Below, in pieces: positions 1 to 12,899 of a stretch of 64,000 nt of DNA. Position 1 is the first letter of the stretch; the number at the start of each line of letters is the position of its first letter. The DNA is from Anadara kagoshimensis. Taxonomy: Eukaryota; Mollusca; Bivalvia; Arcoida; Arcidae. Below the pieces are notes generated by a model. That model was not told where the DNA came from, searched no databases, and worked only from the letters and a program-made list of their open reading frames with translations. The stretch lies in contig CM037861.1 of assembly GCA_021292105.1 (NCBI GenBank), positions 59,937,245 to 60,001,244 on the forward strand, in the 5' to 3' direction. Both the position numbers and the translations under genes were made by a program.

Positions 1-2225
1 AATAGTATACCTGTAATAGAAGAACTGTCGTTGGTTTTTGATGAGTTGATATCGGGTTAAACAAACATATCAATCAATAAATAGAATCTCTACCTTCTAA
101 TCTTAGGTAAGTTATCCTAATATCATACAAATAAGATCTATAACCCTGTCGTTGCTAAGTTATGTTGGTAATTAAATGTTCCACCTTTTTAGTTATAGTT
201 TATGTGTTTAATGCAAAGATTTGGTAGAAAATAGGGTATGTGGTTTTGTGGCATTGTTGATATTTAATCTCTGTATGATAATAGACCAATAACCTTATAT
301 CGTATCTATCCTTGTTATATCATTTAAACATATTTTTATTAGCCCTGCGTATTTCCTATATCTTCTAGTTTATGACTTTTTGCATTTATAGTCCTATGGA
401 TGTAAAACGACAACATCACTGCGTTTGAATATTAACATCGGTAATACACATTCCCGGGGAACTATAACAAAATAGCTGTCCCATGTTACCCGGTGGTTTA
501 CTTATTAGGGTATCGAATGCTTTTGTGTTTGATGATCAATTCGCGCATAATTCAGTTTGTCGTGCAAAGGTTTTGCATTCATATTTACTATGAACGCCAT
601 TTTAAAACAGTTCAATTGTTAATTGATTGTATTAAGTTTCTGTAGTTACTTGGCGACAGTGAAACGTCAACACCCTTTAAGAACTTATTTTTAGTTCATT
701 GGCCTCAATTATGATTGATTGGAGTGTTAGCCGTATTTGGCAATGGAAATATTACTGTCATTAAACATGTATGTCAGATGACACTATTTCCTGTCTATCT
801 AAATTGCTGTCATTATTCAAGCTTATAAGAAGCGGTGAGAGGAGCTTTTCTTTATAAAAAACAAATTGCTGCACAGCGTGAAGCCTTTTAGAGTTAGTCT
901 TTGAAGATCCTCGATATGATAACTTTAGATGTTTTATATTAAAACTTAAATGAAGATGTATAGTGGATATAAAGTTTCTTTCGTACAAAATATTTTGATG
1001 AGGATGGTGTAACGGTACAACGAAAATATTCATAATATATACAGTTGCATAGCGTGAAAAAGAACAGGCCTTTAGTAAAATTAAATTGTTTTCTTAAATT
1101 AAAACAATTGTATAACACATACCAAATACAGTCCATGTATTTCTATAAAAACTTAAAGAGGAAGTAGTGCAAGCCAAGCTGAATAAAAAAAATTGCAGAT
1201 GAATCAGGAGAATGACATGCATTAAGAGATATAAAATTGAGTACTCCTGACGTGGATTGTGTAAATAAAAAAGATATAGAAATTCGGAGTTGGATATTGT
1301 TAAGTTGACATTAGCTAACATTGAACACTCATAGAAATTTTATTCCGTAACGGCCGTCTATTTAAAGGAGGTATAAATAGGGTTTAGCAAGTGGAGCATG
1401 TTTATGTTGTTTTCATATGTATAAACATGTGTTTGAATTAATATGCCACTAGATATGTTACTTAGTTATGGAAAATTAGCATATCTGAAATCATTTATGA
1501 AAAATATTTGGAATGGATAATATGATTTTAAATTGACATTTTAGGACCTCAGCGGCAAAATCGTTTTTAGTAGGAGGGCTGAACAAAAACTAAAATAAAA
1601 TTTACCGATCAATGAGAAAACAATCACTCTAGCGCACAGAGGCTAAAATGTGTTAAAGAAATATGAGATTTTTGAAAACTGACCAATTTATGTTTGAGTT
1701 ATTCTACGATTTTGTCCGTCTAAAATGCGTACCAGGGGTGATATTTATATTCTAAGGTCACCAATAATTCAAAATACAACAAGTCACACACCAATGTTCT
1801 ATGTAAATTAAGGTGAATATTGTTTAGTTTGAACAATACTGAACTATATACAACTGAATATGCCTCATTAATAGTTAAGTGATATAGAAACTTAGCTAGA
1901 AGGAATATAAATCGTAGAAGACTTCGTCCATAGCCTGTCAAATATCATAAAACCTCAAATGCAATTAAAAACCTGAAGGCCTCATGTACTAGACTTATCT
2001 TTTGCCAATTGATTGAAAAAATTATATTATAAATATTGTATTTAATACCAAAAACTATTTTTTCGCGAATGACCTAATAATGGTTATTAAAATGCATAAT
2101 TTAAAAGCTTTTTTGAATATGATTACAAAGTTATGATTGTCTATCATTAAGTAACATATTTGGTAACCTTAAAATTCAAAAAAAGTTTTATATATGAAAT
2201 TATTACGGAATATCTTTCTGTGTTG
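1..2225. other. AT-rich intergenic DNA, nothing recognised
   Basis: I see no coding exon, RNA gene, terminal repeat or tandem structure that can be supported here. The open frames on the minus strand around 761-1941 are 65-90 codons, rich in Phe, Leu, Tyr and Asn, overlap each other in different frames and match no family I recognise. Confidence 0.6.
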
Positions 2226-2229
2226 ATAC

Positions 2230-5060
2230 CTACTTTAATCCCACTTAAACAGGTTTAGCAAGAATGAGAACCATTGTGCTTTTATCTCTGCTGTCGGACT
2301 GTATCTATCTTAATTGATCCCACCTTATTCGTTTGGGAATTAACACTAGTATTGTTTGCAGTTTTAGAGTAATTATAAAACGATCAAGTGGTCATGCTTA
2401 TTTAATTGGAACTCTTCTTTTGATGAATCGAGAAGATTTAAACTCTCAAATTTCTAAGAAATAGTCAAAGCTGTTAATGGATACGCGGAAGCAAATTGAA
2501 GTTAAAGGAAAATAAATTACCTCCTTATAAATAATTCAGGTTTAATGTTCCAAATTTATAGTTTTCCCTGCATATATCAGTTTCTGATTTGGATTAAATA
2601 GTTCGAATTTCTGTTTTTATTTTTGGATCTGGTGTATTTTATGTAAATTTCGACCTGTTAATTACAAACGAAAAACATATAGAGTTAGCTAATTAACACT
2701 TATAAGTCGTTAAAATTATTCCTTCTTCCTATAACTTGATCACCATTTTTGTTAAACTTGTGAAGATAAAAATAATTAGTGTAAAAACTCCTATATATTG
2801 TGTTTTTTGCTAATTTTATTGGATGATTTTCATTAATCATGCATTATCAGGTTAACCTAAATTTTAAATTCTAAGTGTAAGCCAACAACTGATTTAAACT
2901 AATTCTCAAAACAGGTTCCGTTATAGGCATTAAAGTCTTAATATAATGTCACATTTTTTGAAATGTTTGAATTACAAATGTATACCGAGTATGGTCATGA
3001 ATCAATAGAAACATCTAGAACATAAGGAAAAACATAACTTTAATTCACTGTCACCAATTTTTGAACATGTTTTCATTTTATAAGAGCTAGAAATAAATAT
3101 GGAGATTCATATAAAACGTAATTAAAACATAAAAGAATGTTGGGCTTCATGCTACTATATTACAAATTGCTATTGTGGTTCTTTCTATGTCACATTTTGA
3201 ACAAACATGTTTTGATATCATGGCGCATTGACAATAATTGACGTCATCATGCAAATACGTTATTAACTTACTACGTCAAATCATTTGGTTTGAAAACACT
3301 ACAATCACAAATCAAATTACCCTCTGACGTTCGATTTTATATTTATCATTTAACAGTAAACACAATAAAGAATAAAGGAATGTTGTTATGTACTACAGTT
3401 AATCAACTTCCTTTTTATTAACTTGAAAGTGTGATTTTGTCGAAGTAATTTAAATAGAATTTATGGTTAATGAAAGAACAATGTTTGTTATCATTTACCC
3501 GTGTGGACGCTGCCACTTTTTCAACGGTAGATGTCTACCTAATTAAATGTTTCAAATGTTTCAAAATACACAGAAAGTGTTATGTATTTTGCAGTTTTTT
3601 GCTTCGTCGTCATACAATTTGCAATTTGAATTGGCCATTGATATTCATGCTTGCATCGAAAACAAAAATTTTCTTTTGATAACTACCACCTTATTGGTTT
3701 GGATATTAATACTTTGTGCATCTTTGAGTAATTATAAAGTAATCAAGTAGTCGTGCATAACTTATTGGAACTCTGAGAAGATTAAAACCCTCCAAGTTGT
3801 TAGTGGGTATTTGGGAGTTTACAGAGCTTACCTGTTTGTAAATAATTCGGGTTCAATGTTCCAGATTTACAAGCGGTTTTTTTCTGCAGATATCAGTTTT
3901 GTAGTAAAAATAAAGGTTTCAACTTTAAAACTTTTTATTGTAGTTTTTGGTGTCTTAATTATATCAATTTAGACCTAGAGTTTTTGATGATATCAATACT
4001 AAACACAAATACCTCATACTTATCAACAATACTGTGATGACAGCCATAAAGCTTTTAATGACCTTCATATTAAAACGTTTAGACTTGCAATATTCCTGTG
4101 TCAACAATTCATGATCATTTGTAAGTAGCTTGAAAGTTGTCAATAAAAAAATCAAGTCATGATATTTGTCATACAGCTTCATATTTTATCATAATTGAGG
4201 TATGTCTAAATTTGGCGGAGAACTAATTAAATTGAAAATTAACACCAATACTATTTAGATCTAGGTGTAATTATAAATCAATAGCAATACATAGTCACCA
4301 TATGTTGAATGTTTTGGCAAGACAAACCAGAACATATAACGATGGAAATTGAAGATTTTGTCACGTAACATCTCATTTCGAAAGCATGCCAAAACATCAC
4401 ACTTTTGCAAGTTTATCCATCTTAATTGCTTCCATCTAATTAGTTTGTAAATTAACACCAATACTTTTTGCATCTTGGAGTAATTATAAATCAATAAAGG
4501 GGCCATGCATAGTTTAATGGAACTCTTTGATTAATGATCTGAAGAAATAAAAACTCCGAATTGTAGAAGTAATTAAAGTTGTTAAGGGGTAAGCCGAAGC
4601 AAATTCGCAGTTAACGGAAACAATATTGCCTCTTTACAGATAACTCGGGCTTAATATTCCACATTTATAGTTTTCACTGCAGATTTATATTGTGGATCGC
4701 CTTTTTAATGATCATTTCAGTATGCTAGTTAAAAGCGAAAAACGTATAGTGTTATGTAATTAACACTCGTAAGGTGTTAACATATATCCTTCTCCTAATT
4801 GTTAAACTTGTGATAAAGAAAAGTAATTACTTATATAACTTCACTATAAACTCTGTTTTATTGATAATTAACAGACCGGTTTTCATTCAACGTGGAATAT
4901 CAGGTATTAGGGTATAGAGCATTCCATCTAAGAAGTTTAAGCCAAGACTTTTCATAAACTAATGCTGCTTAAGTCATTAGGTTTTGTTTATCTCTGATGA
5001 TAGTTACCACCTTATTGGTATGAAAATTAACACCAGTACTTTTGCATCTTGGTGTTATTG
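2230..5060 (+). repeat. Degenerate local repeat block, about five partial copies
   Basis: One ordered set of words recurs. Each copy opens with a 'ccaccttattngtttgg' type word, then 'aattaacaccaatact', 'ttgcatcttggagtaatta', and later 'ataattcgggtttaatgttcc' and a 'ctgcagatatcag' type word. The fullest copies start near 2317, 3679 and 4428. Shorter pieces lie near 4220 and 5004. The 2317 and 4428 copies continue together for about 600 bp, through a shared 'cgaaaaacatatag' word and a 'gttaaacttgtgaagata' word. Spacing is irregular (about 1360 and 750 bp), so this is old duplication with indels, not a satellite. No coding capacity is conserved between copies. The small frames at 3470-3750 fall inside one copy and are not preserved in the others. 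Confidence 0.7.
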
Positions 5061-6830
5061 TTTAACAATCATACATACTTGTTTTTGATTTCATAGTTTT
5101 TCATTTATAGTGCATTATGAAGACAAAGTTCATTTCAGTATGGTAACATTTAAAGTCAATCATAGACGTAATAAATTTTAAAAATGTGGTTCTCCAGAAG
5201 GAAAATGTATTGAGCTATTACAAAAATCTTTTTTATACTTTAAATCAAACTCATTTTTAAAACATCTTTTTGAATTTTCAATACGTATTTACCAAGAAGC
5301 AATCGAAAATATTTTTGACTATCTTTCAACCTACTCTGTCAACTGTTTATTAAAAATGCATTTATATCCATAGTTATTGTACATTTGTTGACTTGTGTTC
5401 ACAGTTAAGTCTATATATTTACTTCGACAGAGCACGTGTAGTTTGTATTATCTTCAGGAAAAAGACACTGTTTTGCAGATAAATCCGGTAAAATGTAGAC
5501 ATGATTGGCACAGAGTGAACCATTTGTACCATATTTCAAATAGTGCAATATACAATACACCAATAAAAAGTCTTTTTGTAAATCTGAAATGTTGTTAAAC
5601 CTCCTGAAGCAATAAATTTGACATAGAAAAAGGGTTAACAGTAAACGTTTTCCTTGAAGCGAAACGAAGTCGTATTAAATGCCAAGTATTTTATTATAGG
5701 TAAATATTTTGTTTAGATATGTGTAATTTGTCCTTTTTACAAGTAATGGACTTGAATAAAATTTGACTCTACCTGCTTTTTCAGTATTTCCACTAATAAA
5801 ATCCACAATAACTAAAAATGAGCACATTAAAACCTGGTACACAATTGTATAGTAACGTTTTAAATCAATCTCAAAGCAAACTAAAATCAGTGGAATAACG
5901 TTTTACGGACAAGTGAAAATTATTTCTATGATATTGAGGCTGTCAGTTTTATAAGAGTTGAGTAATCGATATTCTCAGAGAAATACAGCAACCTTTGGCT
6001 ATACCAACAACAAGAAAAGGGTGGCTCTAAACCAAAAAGAAATAAAATGAGAGCAGCCAGTTGAAATTTTAAGTGAAAAATGTGTTTTTTACACTTGTAT
6101 CTGATTATCCGGTAGAAACTACAATACATGTACCTGAATAAAGAGTTTGTCATCACTCACTAAATGAATTGAGTAACTTTACTGATTAATCTTCTTGCAT
6201 ATTATTTTTGAAGAAAAATCCGATAAATGTTAAATTGAATTCAAGTAGGACTGAATTTTTCTAGAACATTGGTGTTGACCATGTTGTCGATTTCAATTGG
6301 CACTAAATCGATTATTGGCCTGTTTCTAGGTAACTGTATTTTATCAAAACCATGTCAATCAAAATATAATCAGAATTTTAAGTTTCAAGAAAACAAAAAC
6401 CTTTAAGTAAATATGTGTTATTGGTTAATATGTCATAAAAGGTCAACATTTGCAATTCCATCGCTAGTTAAGTGATATTCTATGTTTATGTTAAACAGTC
6501 ACTGATACGACTGAAGAAATGACCTTGGATGTTTTTGTTATACATTTTATTTTATCCCCATATGAGTCTGACTGTAATCTTAAAAACATTAGAGTTTAAA
6601 AGACAAGTATTTCCACTTAATTTTATCTCCCCTGTTTTAATTTTTTTGAAGGAGGTGAGATATGTCACTGTAACCTGTTAATGCGAATAATTTTGCATAA
6701 AATATACATTTTCAAACATACTAATCACAGGATGCTTTATTAGGAAAAGGGAGACAATGAAACTACTTACTCTAGTTGTTCACGTAAAAATGTATACAGA
6801 AATATGGTGAATCCGCAAAATTTTCGCAAA
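5061..6830. other. AT-rich intergenic DNA, nothing recognised
   Basis: No gene, terminal repeat or RNA structure is supported. The small frames at 5395-5598 and 5926-6156 have no recognisable domain. Confidence 0.55.
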
Positions 6831-6834
6831 AACT

Positions 6835-7130
6835 GATTCCATTTCTGGCAAAAACGTTAATCACGGAAAATTCCATCAGGGGAGTGTGGTCAGGTGGCCC
6901 GGAAGGGTAAGCGACTCCTGTTTATCTAGCTACACCCGCAATGTGGGTAATCAAAATTGAAAATGGAAAAAAATAAGGAACGTCAAATATATTCAAATTA
7001 ATTTTAAATCCGGAGAATTCAACAATATTGTGATGGCGGCAAATAAAGTTTTTGAGGGTCTTGATAAGTCTAGGCTTGTAATATCTTTGTGTTAACATTT
7101 TTAAGGCAGCATGCTTACCATTTCGCTGCG
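6835..7130 (-). pseudogene. RT-family retroelement remnant (C-terminal coding end plus 3' UTR)
   Basis: Read on the minus strand, this holds the end of the reverse-transcriptase ORF. The peptide contains 'QRYYKPRLIKTLKNF' and 'RHHNIV', then 'NIFDVP', matching the better copies at 46.0 and 56.0 kb (QGYCKPRLIKALKKF, RHHSIVDKF, DIFDVS). The 3' UTR follows, with the 'agctacacccgc' and 'ccggaagggtaagc' words in reverse sense. The outermost 3' terminus (aatcaaaaacaaacatac in this sense) is lost or unreadable. The copy lacks the RT catalytic part, so it is dead. Confidence 0.85.
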
Positions 7131-7984
7131 ACTGGTCTAACATCGCTGTTAAAAGTTCAAGTCTTTAAATCACTATGCCAGTTTTCAATGTGTTTGCTTT
7201 GATTTAGTGGTAGTGATTTGGAAATGGATAGACTGATGTGTTTGTGCTTCATTGGAGGAATTAAGATTATACAGTAAAGACCTGTCAATAGTTTAATACT
7301 GAGCTTACGAAAAGGAGTCGAAACTTATCTGTAGAGTGACCGGGAGTCAGTAATTGAAAAAATGTCTAGAAATAAGAGAGCAACTGTCACAAAAAGCTGT
7401 CGTGATATAAGTAACGAGGGACGGAGATTAGCTGTTGTACAACACAGCTTAGTGTTAAACTTTCGACAAGTCTGTATTTTATATTAAATAGTTGATCAAT
7501 GCATATTAATTTAGTAAAGAAGAAAATTAAGAATGTCCAATAAATGAAATACAAACTAATAATGGATAAAGTTGTACTTTAAAACTGTAAAATCAACTTC
7601 TATAAAAATACATAATTATCTCTCACATGAATGGTAATCCAAAATACCCGCCCTGAGAACGTATATTACAGGTAATTATTGAGCAATTAGGGCGTAATTA
7701 CTGTTATTATCTGAATATAAGTCACTAATAAAGATAATATAAAGGATTAATAAGAAAACACAGGACAGTAACAATGCACTAATTGTATTTAAAAGCTCAT
7801 TAGTGTTACCAACTGATATCCCAAGTTAATGGTAGAATTCATGAGTGTATACATTAATGAGTTTTAATTAAGTTATACATTATGCTTAATACAAGAAATG
7901 TGTGGTCGTAAAAATGGACAAAAGTGCAGAAATGGTATATTAACGCCTCATTTCAAAATCCTTTTAATTGATATAAATCGATTA
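7131..7984. other. AT-rich intergenic DNA, nothing recognised
   Basis: No supported feature. Confidence 0.5.
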
Positions 7985-8138
7985 GTTTTGAGATGGTGAA
8001 GGACACAGGAGTGCCTAGAGAAATCTGTCAACCTTTAGCAAGTAACCAACGTTTGAGTAATCAACTATTGTTTGTATTGTTCTCACGCCAAGATGCACTC
8101 GAGTGGAATTTAAACCTATGTGGTAAAACACATTGGCT
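7985..8138 (-). mobile_element. SINE-like repeat, copy 1 of an adjacent pair
   Basis: Direct repeat of the segment at 8140-8295. On the minus strand it begins with a decayed tRNA-type B-box region ('aggtttaaattccactcg'), followed by 'catcttggcgtgagaa', and closes with 'gcactcctgtgtccttcacc'. That order (B box, gnGAGgaaat-like word, CTCCxGTxTCCxxCACC tail) recalls tRNA-derived repeats common in invertebrate genomes. The family name is not certain. Confidence 0.5.
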
Positions 8139-8139
8139 G

Positions 8140-8295
8140 CATTCAGTTGTGAGATAGAGGGGGAAACAGGAGTAGCCAGAACAAAACAATCAACCCAACC
8201 GTTAGCAAGTGATCAAACTTAGATTTTTTTTCTCATGCCAAGATCTGCTTGAGTACGATTTGAACCTACGCGGTAAATGCGGTATGGCCCGTCAG
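8140..8295 (-). mobile_element. SINE-like repeat, copy 2 of an adjacent pair
   Basis: The better preserved of the two copies. The minus strand reads a B-box-like 'taggttcaaatcgtactc' near 8248-8265, then 'gatcttggcatgagaa', then 'cacttgctaacggttgg' and 'gctactcctgtttccccctc'. No A box or intact cloverleaf can be built, so it is not a tRNA gene. The two copies face the same way about 160 bp apart, which fits either a local tandem duplication or a dimeric SINE. Confidence 0.5.
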
Positions 8296-9282
8296 CAGGA
8301 ACAGTTTACCATTCATAAGATTAATCAATACTGGTATACAATCTAAATTGATACATTTGACCAAGGAAAGCACATCAAATCGCTAATCCTCATTTGCGAA
8401 TTCATATGCATAAAAATTGTAGCGTCAATCTAGACGGATAATTCACAATACATTTTGAGTAACAATTGCTTGACTTGGAAGTAAGAACCTATTTTAACAA
8501 TCCCCATCCAATATTCCTGGAAGAGAGCCTAGTTTATTGAAACGATCGTAATGTCCATTAAGTCGCGTATATGGATATTTCTTGTCAAACCGCGTTACAT
8601 TTTCTCTTGCTCAAAGAGTGATCTGTATTTTTGAAAATATCAATGAGTTTGTATCTTAAAGATGACAGACTGACAACATAAAAATGTTTCCTTGTCAATA
8701 TTTCTCCGTTGTATAGGATAAAATAATTCTGTAAAACATCTGAACAAGGTACAAAAACACTTGTCTGTATAACCAATTGTCGTGGTGGCGAGATAGACCT
8801 TCAATAAGTCTGGATTAAACCGATTTCACTCCCAAGTAATTGTACTAAAGAAGTGCTTCGAAAATATTTTCCTTCTCCGAAAAACCAAAAGCAAACACTT
8901 GACCGATATAGCTATACTTTTAATGAACTATTAATTGATTGACTCGACAAACACATTCAGCTTCAGACTACATCTTCTATAACGGGGATTTTGCTTTACT
9001 TCGAGTTATAGAAAACAAACATGTACATCAATATTAAGGCCATTGTAGTATTAGAACTTGCTACGGCAGTCATTTCATTTTATTACTGTGTTGATCTGTA
9101 ACTGGAGTCCACTCTATACGGCCTGATAAATCCGTGGTTAGAGAGAAAAGAAGTAATTATATATGAATTAAGGACAACATATCTCGAAAGAAAACCAAAA
9201 AACTCTGATTTAAACAGAGACAAAGGAGAAATAATTAAATATGGTGTTATGCAGTGTTTTGATCAGATCTAGATGAACAATA
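8296..9282. other. Intergenic DNA, nothing recognised
   Basis: No supported feature. The 63-codon frame at 8585-8776 has no recognisable domain. Confidence 0.5.
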
Positions 9283-9835
9283 TCCCAAAACGTGAAATGG
9301 ACCACTGCGGTAGCAGAAAGAAACTATATCCCTTCATTTAATTAAACCATGGATGCAAAATGATTACCACCCACGAGAACCTCTCGCTGGCTATAGCTAC
9401 TTCTAAAATTTTATTGACATTGAATATAACCACATTAGAAAGGTTTTAGTACATATGTAAATGAGAGTTTTTTGACCCATTTCCACAAAGTAAAATGACA
9501 AGTTGAGTTGAAAACCAACAATAAAAACAATCATGAATGTTTACCATAAAGACAGAATTAAAAGAAAGAGTGCAAATTATAAAATTTAACACGGAAGCCA
9601 TTTGTCGACTGAAACTGTCATTTTACTTTGTGGAAATGGGTCAAAATATCTATCATTGTCATATGTACTACAACCTTTCTCATGCAGTTATACGTAATGT
9701 CAATAAAATTTTCTAGAAATTGTTATAGTCAGCAAGAGGTTCTCTTGGTAATCATTTTGTGCATGCATGATATAATTAAATGAAGAGATAAAGTTTTTAT
9801 ATGATGGTAAGTCATTTCCCGTGTTTACTTAAATC
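9283..9835. mobile_element. Long inverted repeat (foldback or MITE-like element)
   Basis: Two arms of about 230 bp (left roughly 9283-9512, right roughly 9600-9835) are reverse complements at about 80 percent by eye, round a loop of roughly 90 bp. Matching words include 'tgacccatttccacaaagta' at 9473 on the plus strand and its complement near 9625-9646, 'aattttattgacatt' near 9408 against its complement near 9700, and 'cttcatttaatta' near 9333 against its complement near 9775. No ORF lies inside, so it is non-autonomous. Target-site duplications are not clear. Confidence 0.8.
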
Positions 9836-10429
9836 TTCTTAAAGCGGATACCCCATTGAGAATTATATTGTCCATACATTAGCTACATACTGGCATGATT
9901 CAATCATAGATTTTATTTTCACAAAATCCAGTTACAAAACAAAGGGACATGTGACCTTCAGATTCAAGAAAAAGTCATGAAAAAGTCTAAAATATTTTAA
10001 AAAGCCTTGAAGCGTAAGGTATTATAGTCTGCAGATTTGTGCAGCGAATCGCGACAAATAAAAATGCCTTTAGATAGATAGCAAGTAAATGATTTTAGAT
10101 AGAACGCTTGAAGGAAATGACATCCCTAAAGCTTAAAGTAATTTAGAAGATTTTCTTTTGATGGAAATCAGCAGCTTTTGCTAGCATGCCGTTTTCCCTG
10201 AGAAATTCATATAAGAAATAATTTTGTTTCTTTTAAGATTTAAGGGCAAAGTGTGTCTTATTTAGGAATAAACTATCGTACGAATTAGGCACCAGTATTT
10301 ACTTATTTAGAAGGAATATATCCGTAATACTTGGTGCTATATGAATACGTATGTTACCCGTAAGAGGGGTTGAAATAATCAATGTCGTTTCTCAATTCGA
10401 AATACATCTCGGAAAAAGAGATTGTTGTA
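9836..10429. other. Intergenic DNA, nothing recognised
   Basis: No supported feature. Confidence 0.5.
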
Positions 10430-10653
10430 GTGCGTAAAGTTTGACCTGACCGTTTGACCTTTAATTTGAATATTAGGTTGGACTGATAGACTGTGTGATT
10501 TAAGTAAGACAGTGTGTATTATTACTATAAACATCTCTTACTATCATCTATCTTTATATATCAACGTTTTGTAACAACTAAATTACACGATGGATATGTT
10601 TGTTTGAATATTTAAATTAAAGGCGAAACAGCCAGGTCAAATTTGACGCTCTA
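10430..10653. mobile_element. MITE with about 40-bp terminal inverted repeats (family with 37.2-kb copy)
   Basis: The left end reads 'tagtgcgtaaagtttgacct' and continues 'gaccgtttgacctttaattt'. The right end, read on the minus strand, is 'tagagcgtcaaatttgacct' followed by 'ggctgtttcgcctttaattt'. The element is about 220 bp, non-coding and nearly palindromic. A TA at both edges could be part of the repeat or a TA target duplication. A second, independently diverged copy is at 37159-37402. Confidence 0.75.
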
Positions 10654-11594
10654 TACTTCTAATTACGATTTTGGAACGTGTATTTTAACTTGGTGCTCAA
10701 AATAAAGCACAAGATGGCGTTTTTTATTTGACTTTAATATTCGAGTTTTAGGTGTCGCCTTCGTGTTTGCTATTTATTTTATAAATGATTTATTGTTGTT
10801 TGTGGATCGAATTGGCACAAGATTTTGACATATTTCAGATATAGATATTGAACTGTCAGCAGTAGAAAATGAAATAATAACATAAAATTAGAATATTTTA
10901 AGCAATGTGGAAATAGTTTCTACAGTAATAGTTTGAAAATGAAAGAATTACGTTAATATCTTCTGCGATCAACGTCAGAAAACTCCCACGATTCTTTCGG
11001 TGTCAAAGAAGTCGTTCGCCTCGCGAATTGTTTGACTTTTCTTAAGGCGAACAACCGTTTAATACCAGATCAAAACATGAAAGCTCTAATGTTGCTTTAT
11101 ATATCTATAGATATTTAAATCATGTTATTGATATACATTGATATCATAAGACATTGCTTCTCAGATTTGGAGTATATTTGCTAATCAATGGACCAAAAAT
11201 TCCGCACTTGTATGTAATCAATAAACATTTAAGCAAGGAAATCGGCAGAACCCATGGGTGATGTTTAAATAAACTGTTATTTAAGAATGGGCTATTTTGT
11301 ATGCGACTAAAATGACGTATGGAAATTACAAAGGTGGAGAATGACTCCTGACATATGAGAGAGTGAGTTCCTGTTCACTATACCCTCTCTTAAGATATAT
11401 TTATCTATCAAGTTTTATGTTGATATTTGTTATTGCTTTGATACAATACCTATATTTTACATACGGACGAAGAAATCCAGAAATATATCGGATATCCGTT
11501 TGGTAAGCATAATATCAAATAATGATTGATTGAAAAGAGTCAAGATTATTTCACTCAACCTAGACGTCACCAGTTGTAGATAAAGTGACAGAAA
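10654..11594. other. Intergenic DNA, nothing recognised
   Basis: No supported feature. Confidence 0.5.
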
Positions 11595-11790
11595 GTTTTA
11601 CTTTTGCTGTGCCTTGGGGGTTCATTTATTTGTCACACCTGCCGTGACACGGGACATCGTTATTTTAATTTTTTTCGAAGGGCCCAATTACTATTTTTTC
11701 TACATGCCGAGTGCTTGGCGAAAGAAAAGTCACTACCATTTTTTCAAGTCTCGACCAGGCCTCGTGGACTCGACCCTACGACCTCCAACA
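11595..11790 (-). mobile_element. tRNA-derived SINE, minus strand
   Basis: On the minus strand a B-box-like 'gggtcgagtcc' (about 11767-11777) is followed by 'gagacttgaaaaaatggtag', then 'tcgccaagcactcggcatg' (about 11704-11725), then 'ccgtgtcacgg'. The same ordered words occur on the plus strand at 12900-13180, so these are two members of one SINE family in opposite orientation. The two overlapping short frames here (11604-11805) are just the antisense of the SINE. Confidence 0.65.
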
Positions 11791-12895
11791 TATTATATTA
11801 AATGATATTAAATAGATGAACTTTTAAATAAGCTTTAACTGCATCATCATTTTAATTTTTGTATTCATGTCCTAACTTCTAAAGGAAAAAAACAAAAATT
11901 GCGGTTACAATTTTTCACTCACATGTAATAGTTGTTTCAGGAATGTATATTCTTTTCCTGATGAAGTAAAACGCAGGGATATGTCAGAATTTTAACAACA
12001 CATTTTTATAATTTACTTTATGATGTAATAAGACATGTCAAAGTTTATCAGAAACAATAGAATATTTCCCTGTCTGATGAAATATAATGTCATATCACAT
12101 TTTATACAAAATAAGAGACGATTATGTAGTAAAACACATGTCAGAACTGATATTTGATAACCAACAAAATTAGATAGAATTACAACAACAGGATTTAAAA
12201 TTACTTGACAACTCTTTACATCCGTCAGGGTAATCTTAAAACATTATTGTCACATACAGAATTATAGAATTTTTTACCTAAGAAAAATAATTATTTAGAA
12301 CATCACTTGTGAAAACTACAATGTTTTTATCTGAACGAATCATATAGTTCTATTGTGAATCCATGTATAACTTTATTTGAGGAATTATCAATTTGAAGCA
12401 TTATATAATTACAAACGATAATTGTTTGATTACATGGTTACAGTTACGTCATTGGCAACAAAATGTTTAATTAAGAGACCATGTTCCCTGAGCAGGATGT
12501 TTCAGAATACAGCTAAGTGGTACTTGTATTTTAATCACGTTTGGAATTCCTAATTAATGAGTGACATAGAATGAAATCAGTTTAATTTCTTTTTACACAA
12601 TTATGTTTTATATAAGAGAAAACTTGTAATTTAAATCGAATGTGCTTTTCTGGAATTCTGTACGTTATTAATAAAGAGTTGTGTTACAAAATATAAAGAA
12701 GAATTTGTGCCAATTTCTCCTGCAAATATTTGTTGCGTTTATTTTGTGTAACTAAATTAATTTGTATGCCTAGGTTCATCTAATCATCTAAAACATGTAT
12801 AGTCGAATCTGAATAAATGCCATGGCTATAAAAGGACCCCCTGCATTTAAAGATCAGTAAAATATATCCCGATTCCTCTTTATTGATGTTATTTA
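11791..12895. other. AT-rich intergenic DNA, nothing recognised
   Basis: No supported feature beyond low-complexity AT-rich sequence. Confidence 0.5.
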
Positions 12896-12899
12896 AACA

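Noticed and set aside
11955..11975. Hammerhead-like CTGATGAAG on the plus strand
   Set aside because: Lacks a stem II closing pair, GAAA in register and a stem I partner.
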